Part shown: positions 34,510 to 43,692 of the stretch, in pieces
How the letters are laid out: every line of letters starts with the position of its first letter
Numbering within the stretch: the stretch's first letter is position 1
Program-made: the position numbers and the translations under genes
The notes under the pieces: model-generated
Told to the model about the DNA's origin: nothing
The model's input: the letters and a program-made list of their open reading frames with translations, nothing else
Databases searched by the model: none
From: Nitrospira sp.
GTDB lineage: Bacteria; Nitrospirota; Nitrospiria; Nitrospirales; Nitrospiraceae
Length of the DNA stretch: 56,213 nt
Direction of reading: 5' to 3'
NCBI GenBank assembly: GCA_005116815.1
Contig: SWDR01000031.1
Location: forward strand, 18,646-74,858

Positions 34510-35505
34510 ATGGTCGACTATCAGGATTTCGCAGCTAAAGCCTTGCGCGACGAGACGCTGACCAGAAGTGAATGTCAGGCCGTGCTCGATAGTCCCGATG
34601 AGCGATTACTGGAACTCCTCCAAGCCGCCTTTACCGTCCGATCCCGCTATTTCGGCAAGACTGTTCGCCTCCAGATGCTGCAGAACGCCAAGAGCGGGGC
34701 CTGCATGGAAGACTGCCACTACTGTTCTCAATCGGCGATCTCCACTGCCCCGATCGAGCGCTATAACCTCTTGCCGCAACAAGAGATGATCGACGGAGCC
34801 CGGCAGGCTGCCGCCTCGAAGGCCCAACGTTATTGCATCGTCATCAGCGGTCGGAGTCCGTTAGATCGGGAGATCGATGAAATCGCGGGAGCCGTCCGCG
34901 CGATCAAGCAGGAGATTCCAATTCAAATTTGCTGTTCACTCGGCCTTATGAGCGAACCACAGGCCAAGCGGCTGAAGGCGGCGGGCGTCGATCGCGTGAA
35001 CCACAATTTGAATACGGGCGAAGCCTTTCATGCGTCCATCTGCACCACGCACACATTCCAAGACCGGCTCAACACCATCCAGAACGCACGGGCAGCAGGA
35101 CTGGAAATCTGTTCAGGCGGGATCGTCGGAATGGGAGAGAAGGACGAAGACCTCATCGACCTGGCCATGGCCTTGATCGACGTCAAGCCGGACTCGATTC
35201 CGCTCAACACGCTCCATCCGGCGACAGGCACGCCGCTGGAGAACTGCGACAACCTGACCCCTCAACGCTGCTTAAAAGTGCTCTGCCTCTTCCGGTTCCT
35301 GCATCCACGAACCGAACTCCGCGTAGCAGGCGGCCGCGAACATAACCTCCGTAGCCTCCAGCCCTTGGCCCTCTACCCGGCCGACTCCATCTTCGTGAAC
35401 AACTATCTCACGACGCCAGGCTCTCCAGCTCCAGAAGTCTGGGGCATGATCGAAGACTTGGGTTTCAAGATCGAAGTGGACCATCAACAACCGGTGGCAA
35501 GCTAA
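34510..35505 (+). CDS. bioB: Biotin synthase
   Basis: A 331-residue radical SAM enzyme inserting sulfur into dethiobiotin. The SAM [4Fe-4S] ligands are C65, C69 and C72 (CMEDCHYC); other marks are NHNLNTGEAFH, SGGIVGMGEKDED and LHPATGTPLE. The ATG at 34510 has GGAG six bases upstream; the ATG at 34498 would give four more residues. No other biotin gene is adjacent. Confidence 0.96.
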   Translation: MVDYQDFAAKALRDETLTRSECQAVLDSPDERLLELLQAAFTVRSRYFGKTVRLQMLQNAKSGACMEDCHYCSQSAISTAPIERYNLLPQQEMIDGARQAAASKAQRYCIVISGRSPLDREIDEIAGAVRAIKQEIPIQICCSLGLMSEPQAKRLKAAGVDRVNHNLNTGEAFHASICTTHTFQDRLNTIQNARAAGLEICSGGIVGMGEKDEDLIDLAMALIDVKPDSIPLNTLHPATGTPLENCDNLTPQRCLKVLCLFRFLHPRTELRVAGGREHNLRSLQPLALYPADSIFVNNYLTTPGSPAPEVWGMIEDLGFKIEVDHQQPVAS

Positions 35506-35577
35506 AAGACCAGAAAAATATTTCTAGCAACTCCAGCCCTCGTGCATTGAACCATCAGGGCTAATGATCGGAAGCCG

Positions 35578-36711
35578 ATGAAAGAAGCTCCTAATCCCCA
35601 CGATGAAGCAGCTCGACTAAAGGCTCTCCTGTCGTATGACATTCTTGATACGCCTCCGGAACCAGAATTTGATGACCTGACCGCCCTGGCCTCCAATATC
35701 TGCCAGACCCCCGTCGCATTGATCAGTCTGATCGACTCCTCCCGCCAATGGTTTAAGTCCACCGTTGGGCTTACGGTACGTGAGACAACCCGCCAGATCG
35801 CATTTTGTAGCCACGCCATCCTTCAACAGAATCTCTTCACCATCTTCGACGCCTGCGAAGACGAGCGTTTTGTCGACAATCCATTGGTCACGGGAGAACC
35901 TCACATTCGTTTCTACGCAGGCGCGCCGCTTCGCACAGCAGAGGGATATACGCTTGGCACACTGTGCGTCATTGGCCAGACGCCAAAGGAATTAAGCCAG
36001 GAGCAACGGCAGGCACTCTCAACGCTAAGCCGTCAAGTCGTGGCGCAACTGGAACTTCGCAAACACTGCAAGGAACGTGAGCGACTTGTTCAAGAACTAC
36101 GCGCGGCGGTCTCCCAACGTGAACGCTTGAGCGAGAATCTGCACGACAATCTTATACAGACCCTCTACGCTATCGGCCTTCAGCTGGATATGGCAAAGCT
36201 CCTAGTGTCGACATCTTCGGTGCAGGCCTCCACCAAAATTGCCGATGCGATCGAGGAAATGAACGGACTCATTGGCCAAGTACGTGGGATCATCTGTTAC
36301 GCAGACGTCGAATCTATGACCGAGCCAGCGTTTATAGAGGCACTTCACAAATTCAATGCCCTACTGAACGAACTCGGGCCGACTCGTTTTGGCTTTGAGC
36401 TCAAAGCCCGCGCAACAACGGGCCTCTCGGGGCAGCAACGATTCCATCTCTACCATATCGCCAAAAACGCACTAATTAATGTCGTCAAACATGCCCGCGC
36501 CAAGACGTGCAGGACAACCTTTACGTGGGGGAAGAAAGGGACTCGGCTTGAAGTCCATGACGATGGAATAGGATTCGCCAAGACGAAAGGGGCCGCAAGC
36601 GGGACAGGTATCATTAATATGGCATCACGCGCGCGGCAAATCGGGGCGCACTTGGAAATTCGTTCAGCCCGTCCACGAGGGACGAAACTACTGGTCACGA
36701 TCCCTCAGTAG
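35578..36711 (+). CDS. Cytoplasmic GAF-domain histidine kinase (HisKA_3 type)
   Basis: A 377-residue sensor kinase without membrane helices. The N-terminal GAF domain (about 20-165) has the typical LLDTPPEPEFDDLTALAS-like start, LIDSSRQWFKS and GYTLGTLCVIG. A short coiled coil leads to the dimerisation/phosphoacceptor helix ENLHDNLIQTLYAIGLQLD with H189. The ATPase domain has N-box HIAKNALINVVKHA and G-boxes DDGIGF and GTGIINM. HisKA_3 kinases normally signal to LuxR/NarL-type regulators; none with a receiver is adjacent. Confidence 0.88.
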   Translation: MKEAPNPHDEAARLKALLSYDILDTPPEPEFDDLTALASNICQTPVALISLIDSSRQWFKSTVGLTVRETTRQIAFCSHAILQQNLFTIFDACEDERFVDNPLVTGEPHIRFYAGAPLRTAEGYTLGTLCVIGQTPKELSQEQRQALSTLSRQVVAQLELRKHCKERERLVQELRAAVSQRERLSENLHDNLIQTLYAIGLQLDMAKLLVSTSSVQASTKIADAIEEMNGLIGQVRGIICYADVESMTEPAFIEALHKFNALLNELGPTRFGFELKARATTGLSGQQRFHLYHIAKNALINVVKHARAKTCRTTFTWGKKGTRLEVHDDGIGFAKTKGAASGTGIINMASRARQIGAHLEIRSARPRGTKLLVTIPQ

Positions 36712-36855
36712 AGAAAAATCTGCGACCACTCTCGACCTCGGCTATAGCTGACTAGCTAGTTCTACCCACACCTTTCCAAAAAAGTAACGATCTGGTTCTT
36801 TTTCGTCTCAACCTGTATTGCCCCCCATCAAGCGGAGAGGCAAGCAAGAACTCCA

Positions 36856-36909
36856 CTGCGCGCGTCCAACGAGGGCCTTCTGAGGCCTCGCGTTGCGCGA
36901 GCACAGGAA
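36856..36909. repeat. Family B repeat
   Basis: CTGCGCGCGTCCAACGAGGG (36856-36875), identical to 15828-15847, then a GCCTTCTGAGGC turn and CTCGCGTTGCGCGAGCACAGG. An imperfect hairpin is possible. It begins about 12 bases beyond the stop of the FtsX-type permease (minus strand), between two convergent genes, so it may help terminate transcription. Confidence 0.7.
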
Positions 36910-36921
36910 TGAACGGGGTCG

Positions 36922-39525
36922 CTATTCCTCTCTTAACCCCTCCACCACCGGCTGCCTCGCCGCCCAGCGCGCAGGCCAATAGCCAGCCACCAGCGCAGAT
37001 GTGAGGGCGAGCGCGACTGCTTGCAGAATCAGTCCGCCAGGAACGGTCATCTGAATCGTCCAGCCAAAGGACTGTTTATTGATCACATGGATGAGCAGCG
37101 TCGCGAGCAGCAGGCCTCCAACGACGCCAAGCGCTGCCCCGATCAATCCGAGATAAGCTGCTTCCCACAAGACCAATCGCTCCACCTGCCTCGCGCTGGC
37201 GCCGAGAGCTCGCAAGGTAGCGAACTCACGCCGCCGTTCCAACACGGCTGTCACCAGAGTATTGATGATGCCGAGCACCGCCACCAGTACGGCAATGGCT
37301 TCGAGAACATAGGTGAGCACAAAGGTGCGGTCGAAGATATCAAGAATCTCCTTCCTTAACTCGTGGTTCCGGATCACAGACGGTGGAACCGTCTCCCCCT
37401 CCATTCCGGAGATCTGCGTGATAATCGACTGCCGTACCAGCTCGACATCGGCCCCGGAAGCCAGATAGATGGGGAATACCGTCACCCGGTCTTCCGGCCA
37501 TTGCCTCTGATACCAGTCTCGATCCATCACCATCTTTCCACCGTCGGTCGCGTAATCGTAGAAGATCCCCTCGACAGGCAGATTTATTGATCCAGTCTGC
37601 GTCGTGATTGAAATTGTGCCCCCCTCGCGAAGACCTAATCGATTGGCCAAGACTTCCGACATGAGCACGCCACCGGTCTCGGCGGCTCGCTGCAAGGCCA
37701 CAGTTGAGTCACCTTGGACCATCAGATATCGGCTGCGCTGCGCATGGAGCCTGAGATCTCGTGAGACCAGCGAAACCGGACGGCCTTCTACCTCCACATG
37801 CACCTCCCGATAGGTATCGACAGCGGCAATGCCGTCAATCGCCGCTAAGGTTGCTCGCCAGCCTCCAGGGAGGGCGCGTGACGCCTGGCCAGATTGCTTC
37901 CCATGGGGCCATGATTGCGGGGCCACGATCAGATCGGCCATGACGGTCTCGTTCACCCAGACCTCGACCGTATCACGAAAACTGCGCACCATCACGGCCA
38001 CACCGATCATGATCGATAGTCCCACCATCAAGGCCGACACGGTCACGGCATTTCGGCCAGGATGGCGCGCGGCCTGATCTGCAGCAATGAGCCTAAGACT
38101 CCCGCCGAGCGCCATCGTCTTGCTCTCTGTTCCAGAAGGCCTCATGGCCAAGGCCTTGATACAGAGTGGCGCAAGACAAGAGAGGGCTCCCAAAAGACAG
38201 AGCGTCGAGACATATCCAAAGAGGGGCAGACCTCCGATCGGGCCCATTAGTGAGCAGAGGCCTCCCAGCACCATCAATACGAGGCTCGTCCACCCAAACA
38301 AGCCTGCCCTCATTTGACGCGTTGATTCATAGTCTCCTGGCGCCAAGGCACGGACCGTCACGGTTCTACCGGCTTCCACACTGGGACCCAAGGCCCCTAT
38401 CATCGAGACCACGGTTCCGAGCAGCACCCCCTTCGCCACGGCCACGAACGTCAACAGGTCCATCGACATTATCGACCCGTCGGATACGACCGGCGCATAA
38501 AGATCTGAGATGGTCCGGCTCACGAGCGACACCAACCCCCTGGCTAGCCAAACCCCGCCAAGACCTCCCACGAGCCCGCCAAGGAGACCAAGCAACCCTG
38601 CCTCCATGAGAAAGAGGCCTGCGACCCGCCGCTCCGTCATGCCTAGTGCGCGATAGATACCGATCTCACGCCGCCGTTGCGCCACAGCAAAGGCCATCGT
38701 GTTGTAGATCAAGAACATCCCGACGAGCAGCCCAACCCAGCTCAAGACCGTCAAGTTCAGTTGGAAGGCCCGCACCATATTTTCGAGCTGCCTCGTCCGT
38801 TGAGCCAGCCGTTGCACAACCAGATGGAGCGGGAGCACCGTTCGGACAGAGGCCATGACATCGTCGAGCGACTGGCCGGACTGCGTCACCAACTCGATCC
38901 GGTCCAATCGTCCGATCGCTTGGAACAACCGCTGCGCCGCAGCAATATCCATGATGGCCAACCGATCCCAGAGGGAGGAACGCCCCGCCTCGTCGTGAAT
39001 AAGCCCAACGACCCGCAGCCGCACAAGACGCCCCCCCGCTATCACCTCGAGGGTACTCCCGACTCTCAGGTTCCAGTCAGCCGCAACCTGACGGCCAAGA
39101 TACAACGCGTCCGGAGCCAGGAGCGTATCCAGCGCCACCTCGGTGTCAGCCTGAGTCAGCTGAAATCCGCGCGTCCCAACCTCCGCAAGAAGATCAAGAC
39201 CCAAGACCTTCAACACATGCCCACGCTGTGCTCCCTGGGCAACCACGACCGCTTCGTCAATGACTGGAGCAGCGCTTGCCACCCCCTCGGCCATGCGAAC
39301 AGCCGAGATGACAGATTCATCCAGACCGAGATCACTGCCCACAATTTCCAATGTAGAGGGACCGGCCACCGTCGTGACGGCCTGTTCAAACGACCTCAAC
39401 ACTTGAACGTTCGCCGTCCCGATAGCCACGGAAGCCAGCACGCCCAGGGCGACTCCAGCGATGCTGAGCAAGGTTCGAAATGGCTGCTGGAGGCCATGGG
39501 AGCGGATCAAAGCGATATTGAGCAT
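36922..39525 (-). CDS. FtsX/MacB-type ABC transporter permease, duplicated
   Basis: An 867-residue inner-membrane protein of the large FtsX-permease class. An N-terminal helix (LLSIAGVALGVLASVAIG) and a periplasmic MacB-PCD-like domain are followed by a first FtsX domain (about 270-400, MAFAVAQRRREIGIYRALGM). A second helix/periplasmic unit and second FtsX domain follow (about 735-860, LERRREFATLRALGAS). The layout matches lipoprotein or small-molecule export permeases. The likely ATPase partner is at 40908-41624, separated by two genes. Substrate is unknown. Confidence 0.87.
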   Translation of the reverse strand: MLNIALIRSHGLQQPFRTLLSIAGVALGVLASVAIGTANVQVLRSFEQAVTTVAGPSTLEIVGSDLGLDESVISAVRMAEGVASAAPVIDEAVVVAQGAQRGHVLKVLGLDLLAEVGTRGFQLTQADTEVALDTLLAPDALYLGRQVAADWNLRVGSTLEVIAGGRLVRLRVVGLIHDEAGRSSLWDRLAIMDIAAAQRLFQAIGRLDRIELVTQSGQSLDDVMASVRTVLPLHLVVQRLAQRTRQLENMVRAFQLNLTVLSWVGLLVGMFLIYNTMAFAVAQRRREIGIYRALGMTERRVAGLFLMEAGLLGLLGGLVGGLGGVWLARGLVSLVSRTISDLYAPVVSDGSIMSMDLLTFVAVAKGVLLGTVVSMIGALGPSVEAGRTVTVRALAPGDYESTRQMRAGLFGWTSLVLMVLGGLCSLMGPIGGLPLFGYVSTLCLLGALSCLAPLCIKALAMRPSGTESKTMALGGSLRLIAADQAARHPGRNAVTVSALMVGLSIMIGVAVMVRSFRDTVEVWVNETVMADLIVAPQSWPHGKQSGQASRALPGGWRATLAAIDGIAAVDTYREVHVEVEGRPVSLVSRDLRLHAQRSRYLMVQGDSTVALQRAAETGGVLMSEVLANRLGLREGGTISITTQTGSINLPVEGIFYDYATDGGKMVMDRDWYQRQWPEDRVTVFPIYLASGADVELVRQSIITQISGMEGETVPPSVIRNHELRKEILDIFDRTFVLTYVLEAIAVLVAVLGIINTLVTAVLERRREFATLRALGASARQVERLVLWEAAYLGLIGAALGVVGGLLLATLLIHVINKQSFGWTIQMTVPGGLILQAVALALTSALVAGYWPARWAARQPVVEGLREE

Positions 39526-39706
39526 AAGTGGTATAATTCTCTAAGTCCCTGGCTCAGGAGACAGCGAACGAATCATGACCGAAGTGGGAATGGAGCAGGA
39601 TTGAATCCTTCGAGCCAAGAGGGAAGCCCTGCACAAATGAGTGGTTTCGTTTACAGGAATATAGACCTTTGCTAGACTTCTACGAGTTGACGATGAGAGG
39701 TTCTTG

Positions 39707-39979
39707 ATGGGCGCGAAAACTGCTTTAAGCCGAAAAATCCAGCCGATAGAAGAAGAGATCGATGCCGATCTCCTCACGCCCCGGCAGCGTGACATCCTTC
39801 GCCTGGTGTCGATCGGGCATACGAACCGTGAAATTGCGGAGATGCTGGAGATCAGCGTACGCACCGTGGAAGTGCACCGATTCAACTTGATGCGGCGGTT
39901 GAACGTCAGAAATGTGGCTCAGCTACTCCGGCGGGCTCTGCAACTCGGACTCCTCGCCCGAACGTTCGGAGCGAAGTAG
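39707..39979 (+). CDS. Stand-alone LuxR/GerE-type HTH regulator
   Basis: A 90-residue protein that is essentially only the GerE DNA-binding domain: LTPRQRDILRLVSIGHTNREI, AEMLEISVRTVEVHRFNLMRRLNV and AQLLRRALQLGL. No receiver or ligand domain. The ATG at 39707 has GAGAGG upstream. It is divergent from the permease and convergent with the dihydroorotate dehydrogenase. Confidence 0.85.
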   Translation: MGAKTALSRKIQPIEEEIDADLLTPRQRDILRLVSIGHTNREIAEMLEISVRTVEVHRFNLMRRLNVRNVAQLLRRALQLGLLARTFGAK

Positions 39980-39981
39980 TC

Positions 39982-40908
39982 CTACAATTCCTTCAGTTTC
40001 CCTCTGCAATCCTCCAACTTCGTATAGCCCTTCTTGCCGCACTGTGCTACCAGCTCCCGTTCCAATCGACCGAACACGTCGATACCTTCCTCAACCAAGA
40101 CCGTCCCGATCTGCACAGCTGACGCGCCGCAGAGAATATGTTCGAAGGCATCCACGCCATTGACCACCCCACCGGTCCCGATGATCGGGATGCGGCCTTC
40201 GAAGATCTTCCAAAACGCCCGCACGTTGGCCAGCGCAACCGGCTTGATGATCGTTCCACCCAGTCCGCCAAAGCCGCCCTTCGGCTTGATGACGACCTCT
40301 TCGCGGTCCGGGTCCACGACCAGCCCGTTGCCGACCGAATTAATCAGGTTGAGAAAATCGACCCCGCAACGGCCGATCACCTCACCCATGACTTTATGAT
40401 GGGCCGGATCGAAGTAGGGCGGTAGTTTCACACCCATCGGAACCGTAATGACTTTGCGAACGCGCTTCAGCAATCGCTCTGAGGCTTCGGCGTCATAACC
40501 GATTTGGGGTTTACCGGGAATGTTGGGGCAGGAGAGATTGACTTCGATTAAGTCCGGCTTGGCCGCATTGATGACAGCCGCGATCGTCGGGAAATCGTCT
40601 TCGCAAAGACCGGCCACACTGGCAATCACCGGCTTGCCGAGGGCCTTCAACTCTGGAATGAGCGCGGCATAGGCCTTGTACCCGAGATTCGGCAAACCCA
40701 TGGAGTTAATGGACCCGCCGGAAAACCCATAGTACCGGGGCGACGGATTGCCGTCACGGGGCTCAACCGTCATCGACTTGGTGACGATGGCGCCGGCACG
40801 AGATCGGCCAAGGGCCAACAGTTCTTCACGCGTCACACAGAGCGCCCCCGAGGCGTTCATGAAACAACTGGGAAATCGTACGCCGGCAATCGTGGTCGAA
40901 AGATCCAT
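39982..40908 (-). CDS. Dihydroorotate dehydrogenase, class 1-like
   Basis: A 308-residue FMN enzyme with TIM-barrel landmarks: FMNASGALCVTREELLALG, AIVTKSMTVEPRDGNPSPR, FSGGSINSMGLPN, the active-site NLSCPNIPGKPQIGYD (cysteine as base, as in soluble class 1 enzymes), and FMN-binding GTGGVVNGVDAFEHILCGAS. Soluble class 1A enzymes use fumarate; 1B needs a PyrK partner, not seen here. The ATG at 40908 overlaps the ABC ATPase stop by one base (TAATG) and has TAGGAG upstream, so it is translated from that transcript. Confidence 0.88.
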   Translation of the reverse strand: MDLSTTIAGVRFPSCFMNASGALCVTREELLALGRSRAGAIVTKSMTVEPRDGNPSPRYYGFSGGSINSMGLPNLGYKAYAALIPELKALGKPVIASVAGLCEDDFPTIAAVINAAKPDLIEVNLSCPNIPGKPQIGYDAEASERLLKRVRKVITVPMGVKLPPYFDPAHHKVMGEVIGRCGVDFLNLINSVGNGLVVDPDREEVVIKPKGGFGGLGGTIIKPVALANVRAFWKIFEGRIPIIGTGGVVNGVDAFEHILCGASAVQIGTVLVEEGIDVFGRLERELVAQCGKKGYTKLEDCRGKLKEL

Positions 40909-41624
40909 TACGCTCCTACCGGGACAGGCTCGTGCGACGTTTTCGTCACGAGCTGCCCATCCTTCATAGCCCACACATAATCAGCGGCCTCTGCAGCCGC
41001 CTGGCTGTGGGTGACCAATAAAATGGTTTGACGAACATGCCCAACGAGCGAACGAAGGAGCGCGATGATCTCGGCTCCATGCTGGGAGTCCAGATTCCCA
41101 GTCGGCTCGTCGGCAAGGATGATCTGAGGCCGATGTACGATCGCTCGCGCAATTGCCACACGCTGCTGCTCCCCACCGGAAAGTTCGCTGGGGCGATGGT
41201 GCCGCCGTGCGGTCATCGAGACCAACTCGAGCACTTCCTCGACCCGCGATTGAACCGAGGCTCCTCGTTCGCCCCTGAGCAACAAGGGAAACGCGACATT
41301 CTCCATGGCCGTAAGCCCGGGAATCAAATGGAACGCTTGAAAAATAATTCCGACGGTTTCCCGCCTGACTCTCGTCCAATCGTCGCTGGTAAATCGACTG
41401 GCCGACTTCCCTCCAAGGAGAATCTCCCCGGAGGTCGGCACATCTAATCCTGCTACCAGGTTGAGCAACGTACTCTTCCCACAGCCGCTGGGACCGATAA
41501 ATGCGCAGAAATCACCCGTCGCCACCTCGACCGTAACCCGATCGAGCCCAGTGATAGTATCCCCACCGCGTTCATAAATTTTCGATACCTGCTCAAGCCG
41601 CACCACAGCGATCGACGCCTCCAT
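40908..41624 (-). CDS. ABC transporter ATP-binding protein (LolD/MacB class)
   Basis: A 238-residue ATPase: Walker A GPSGCGKST, Q-loop FQAFHLIPGLTAMENV, signature LSGGEQQRVAIARA, Walker B ILADEPTGNLDS and H-loop VTHSQ. It resembles LolD/MacB ATPases that work with FtsX-type permeases, most likely the 36922-39525 protein. The ATG at 41624 (MEASIAVVRLEQVSKIY) fits family starts; 41666 is longer. Confidence 0.9.
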   Translation of the reverse strand: MEASIAVVRLEQVSKIYERGGDTITGLDRVTVEVATGDFCAFIGPSGCGKSTLLNLVAGLDVPTSGEILLGGKSASRFTSDDWTRVRRETVGIIFQAFHLIPGLTAMENVAFPLLLRGERGASVQSRVEEVLELVSMTARRHHRPSELSGGEQQRVAIARAIVHRPQIILADEPTGNLDSQHGAEIIALLRSLVGHVRQTILLVTHSQAAAEAADYVWAMKDGQLVTKTSHEPVPVGA

Positions 41625-41713
41625 CCCCAACCTCAACAGCCTACAGCCTTCGTATATCACAACCATTTACAGGGCAACAACCTTGACAGGCCTCGCACAT
41701 TCTCCTAGAAGAG

Positions 41714-42571
41714 ATGCCGATACCGGTTGATTGGAGCGCTTCCCCTGCGATGTTACGTGAAGCCATACAGGATCGGCTCTTCGGATGGTGCCGTCAGGCT
41801 CTCCGGTTTGTGCTGCCGGTAGAATGCCTTGCCTGTGGCCATCCACTCAGCATCGATCCGGTACCCTTCTTCTGTACAGCCTGCTGGCAAAATATCCACC
41901 CGCTCAGACAACCAGCTTGTGCCCGCTGCGATCAGCCCTTTGTCTCTGAAGCGGCCACGACCTACACACCCAACCATCAATGCCACAACTGCCAGAAACG
42001 GCCGCCAAACTTTCAACGGGCCTGGACCCTCTTCCCCTATCTCCCTCCACTGCAGGAGGCTATCTGTTCGTTCAAATATCGAGGTAAACATACCCTAGCC
42101 AAGCCACTTGCACGCCTCATGATCAGCGCCCTGCCTCGTGAGCTCGACGTCGACATGATCGTCCCTGTGCCCTTGCACCCAGCCCGCTTACGAGAGCGCG
42201 AGTTTAACCAGTCCCTGCTGTTGGCCGATCGGCTTGCCCGGCACATGGACCGCCCGGTATCGGCCACCAACCTCATCAGGATTACCGCCACCGATCCGCA
42301 AACCACATTAACGCGGCAGGCACGGCTGAACAATCTCCGGAAAGCCTTTGATGTCCGCCAGCCACAAGACCTCAGGGAGAAGCGCATCCTCCTCGTAGAT
42401 GACGTCTTTACCACCGGCACCACGCTGAACGAATGTGCGAAAGCGCTACGACAAGCCGGCAGCGGACCAGTATTCGCTCTGACCCTGGCCAGAACAGTCG
42501 ATGCGGCCCTGGTGCCGGACCGCCTCCGGGTCGACCAGGGGCCCCCAGCCCTCACACACATAGGACTATGA
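41714..42571 (+). CDS. ComF family phosphoribosyltransferase-like protein
   Basis: A 285-residue protein with the N-terminal double zinc ribbon (CLACGHPL, CTACW, CARCDQPF, CHNCQ) and a type I phosphoribosyltransferase domain with PRPP loop ILLVDDVFTTGTTL. ComF is needed for DNA uptake in naturally competent species; its catalytic role is unclear. Followed by the FmdB-like gene with a 3-bp gap. Confidence 0.88.
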   Translation: MPIPVDWSASPAMLREAIQDRLFGWCRQALRFVLPVECLACGHPLSIDPVPFFCTACWQNIHPLRQPACARCDQPFVSEAATTYTPNHQCHNCQKRPPNFQRAWTLFPYLPPLQEAICSFKYRGKHTLAKPLARLMISALPRELDVDMIVPVPLHPARLREREFNQSLLLADRLARHMDRPVSATNLIRITATDPQTTLTRQARLNNLRKAFDVRQPQDLREKRILLVDDVFTTGTTLNECAKALRQAGSGPVFALTLARTVDAALVPDRLRVDQGPPALTHIGL

Positions 42572-42574
42572 TCC

Positions 42575-42919
42575 ATGCCGCTCTATGAATATCGCTGTCT
42601 CGACTGTCACACGCGCAGCACGGTCCTTATCTTGAGCCTGACTAATCACGCCCCGCCAACCTGCTCCCATTGCCTGAGCCCTCGAGTGGAACGAATGCTG
42701 TCTCGGTTTGCCTCTCCAAAATCAGAAGCGGCGCGGCTGGAAGCCCTGGCTGAGCCAGACAATCTGGCCGGGCTCGATGAAAACGATCCCCAGAGCATGG
42801 CGCGATTCATGAAAAAAATGGGAGACGAAATGGGTGAGGACCTTGGAAGCGACCTCTCGGAAGCCATAGAACCGGAAGAAGCCGGTCCTCTTGAATTGGA
42901 GGGCACTGACAGTCTGTGA
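42575..42919 (+). CDS. FmdB-type zinc ribbon protein
   Basis: A 114-residue protein. The N-terminal FmdB/CxxC_CxxC_SSSS ribbon (MPLYEYRCLDCHTRS and TCSHC) is followed by an acidic tail (DPQSMARFMKKMGDEMGEDL). Often called a regulatory protein, but its function is undefined. It is tightly linked with comF. Confidence 0.8.
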   Translation: MPLYEYRCLDCHTRSTVLILSLTNHAPPTCSHCLSPRVERMLSRFASPKSEAARLEALAEPDNLAGLDENDPQSMARFMKKMGDEMGEDLGSDLSEAIEPEEAGPLELEGTDSL

Positions 42920-42942
42920 CATACACTGTCATGTATTTTCGC

Positions 42943-42971
42943 TTGACAGATCGCCCTATATTTCCTACCCT
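42943..42971 (+). promoter_or_regulatory. Sigma-70 type promoter before the small HTH gene
   Basis: -35 TTGACA (42943-42948), 17-bp spacer, -10 TACCCT (42966-42971). The -10 is weak but the spacing is ideal. About 60 bases before the ATG at 43030. Confidence 0.5.
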
Positions 42972-43029
42972 GGCAACAGTATTCAAAGCCTCGTGAGGCA
43001 TATGCATCTCTATCGAACCAGGTTCTCCA

Positions 43030-43227
43030 ATGGCCAAAGAGCCCAAGAGCGAGCTGATGACGGCGGAGGAGACCTGCCAATACCTCAAGATCACCACCAG
43101 GACGCTCTATCGGTATCTACGGAGTCGCCAGATACCCGCCTTCAAGCTTGGAAAAGAATGGCGCTTCGTACGTTCGGATCTGGAGCAATGGATTCGCGAT
43201 CGAACCAGAACGCCGCAAGCCTCGTAA
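43030..43227 (+). CDS. Small helix-turn-helix (excisionase/BldC-like) DNA-binding protein
   Basis: A 65-residue protein that is a single MerR-like HTH_17 domain: MTAEETCQYLKITTRTLYRY, LRSRQIPAFKLGKEWRF and the closing SDLEQWI helix. Such proteins bind DNA as dimers or filaments. It stands directly before mraZ on the same strand. Confidence 0.85.
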   Translation: MAKEPKSELMTAEETCQYLKITTRTLYRYLRSRQIPAFKLGKEWRFVRSDLEQWIRDRTRTPQAS

Positions 43228-43243
43228 GGGATAGGACTCATTG

Positions 43244-43684
43244 ATGTTTGCCGGTTCATATTCATGCAAAGTCGATGAAAAGGGACGGTTTATCGTCCCC
43301 TCGCCGATCCGTGAACAGGTCGAATCCGAAGGACAGGCCGTCGTCTTCATCAAGGGCCCTGAAGAGTCGACGTTCCTCTACTCCATGAAGGAATGGGAAA
43401 AAGTCCTTGAACGGACAAAGGCCTCGCTGGACGAAGAACAGAGCCGGTTGTTCATGCACCACATCGTATCGGAATCCGGCACATCGGAGATCGACAAAGC
43501 CGGACGTATTTTGATTCCAGGCCGCCTCAGAAAGCTTATTCCGTTGGATGAGGACCAGGAAATCGTGCTGGTCGGCATGTACCATCGTATGGAAATCTGG
43601 AATCCCAGCGACTGGCGCCGTTTTGTCGCCAGATCGGAAGAGCGATACGAGCAGAACATGTCCAAGATCGTCAATCTCCTGTAA
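43244..43684 (+). CDS. mraZ: MraZ family transcriptional regulator (outside a dcw cluster)
   Basis: A 146-residue protein with two AbrB-like SpoVT repeats: FAGSYSCKVDEKGRFIVPSP and EIDKAGRILIPGRLRKLI. MraZ normally autoregulates the division and cell wall cluster; here no rsmH, ftsL or mur gene follows. The ATG at 43244 gives the classic MFAGSYS start and has AGGGATAGGA upstream. Probably co-transcribed with the HTH gene. Confidence 0.92.
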   Translation: MFAGSYSCKVDEKGRFIVPSPIREQVESEGQAVVFIKGPEESTFLYSMKEWEKVLERTKASLDEEQSRLFMHHIVSESGTSEIDKAGRILIPGRLRKLIPLDEDQEIVLVGMYHRMEIWNPSDWRRFVARSEERYEQNMSKIVNLL

Positions 43685-43692
43685 ACTGGGCC

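Noticed and set aside
38677-39675. 332-codon + strand frame opposite the FtsX-type permease
   Set aside because: Polar, unstructured translation antisense to a well-formed membrane permease.
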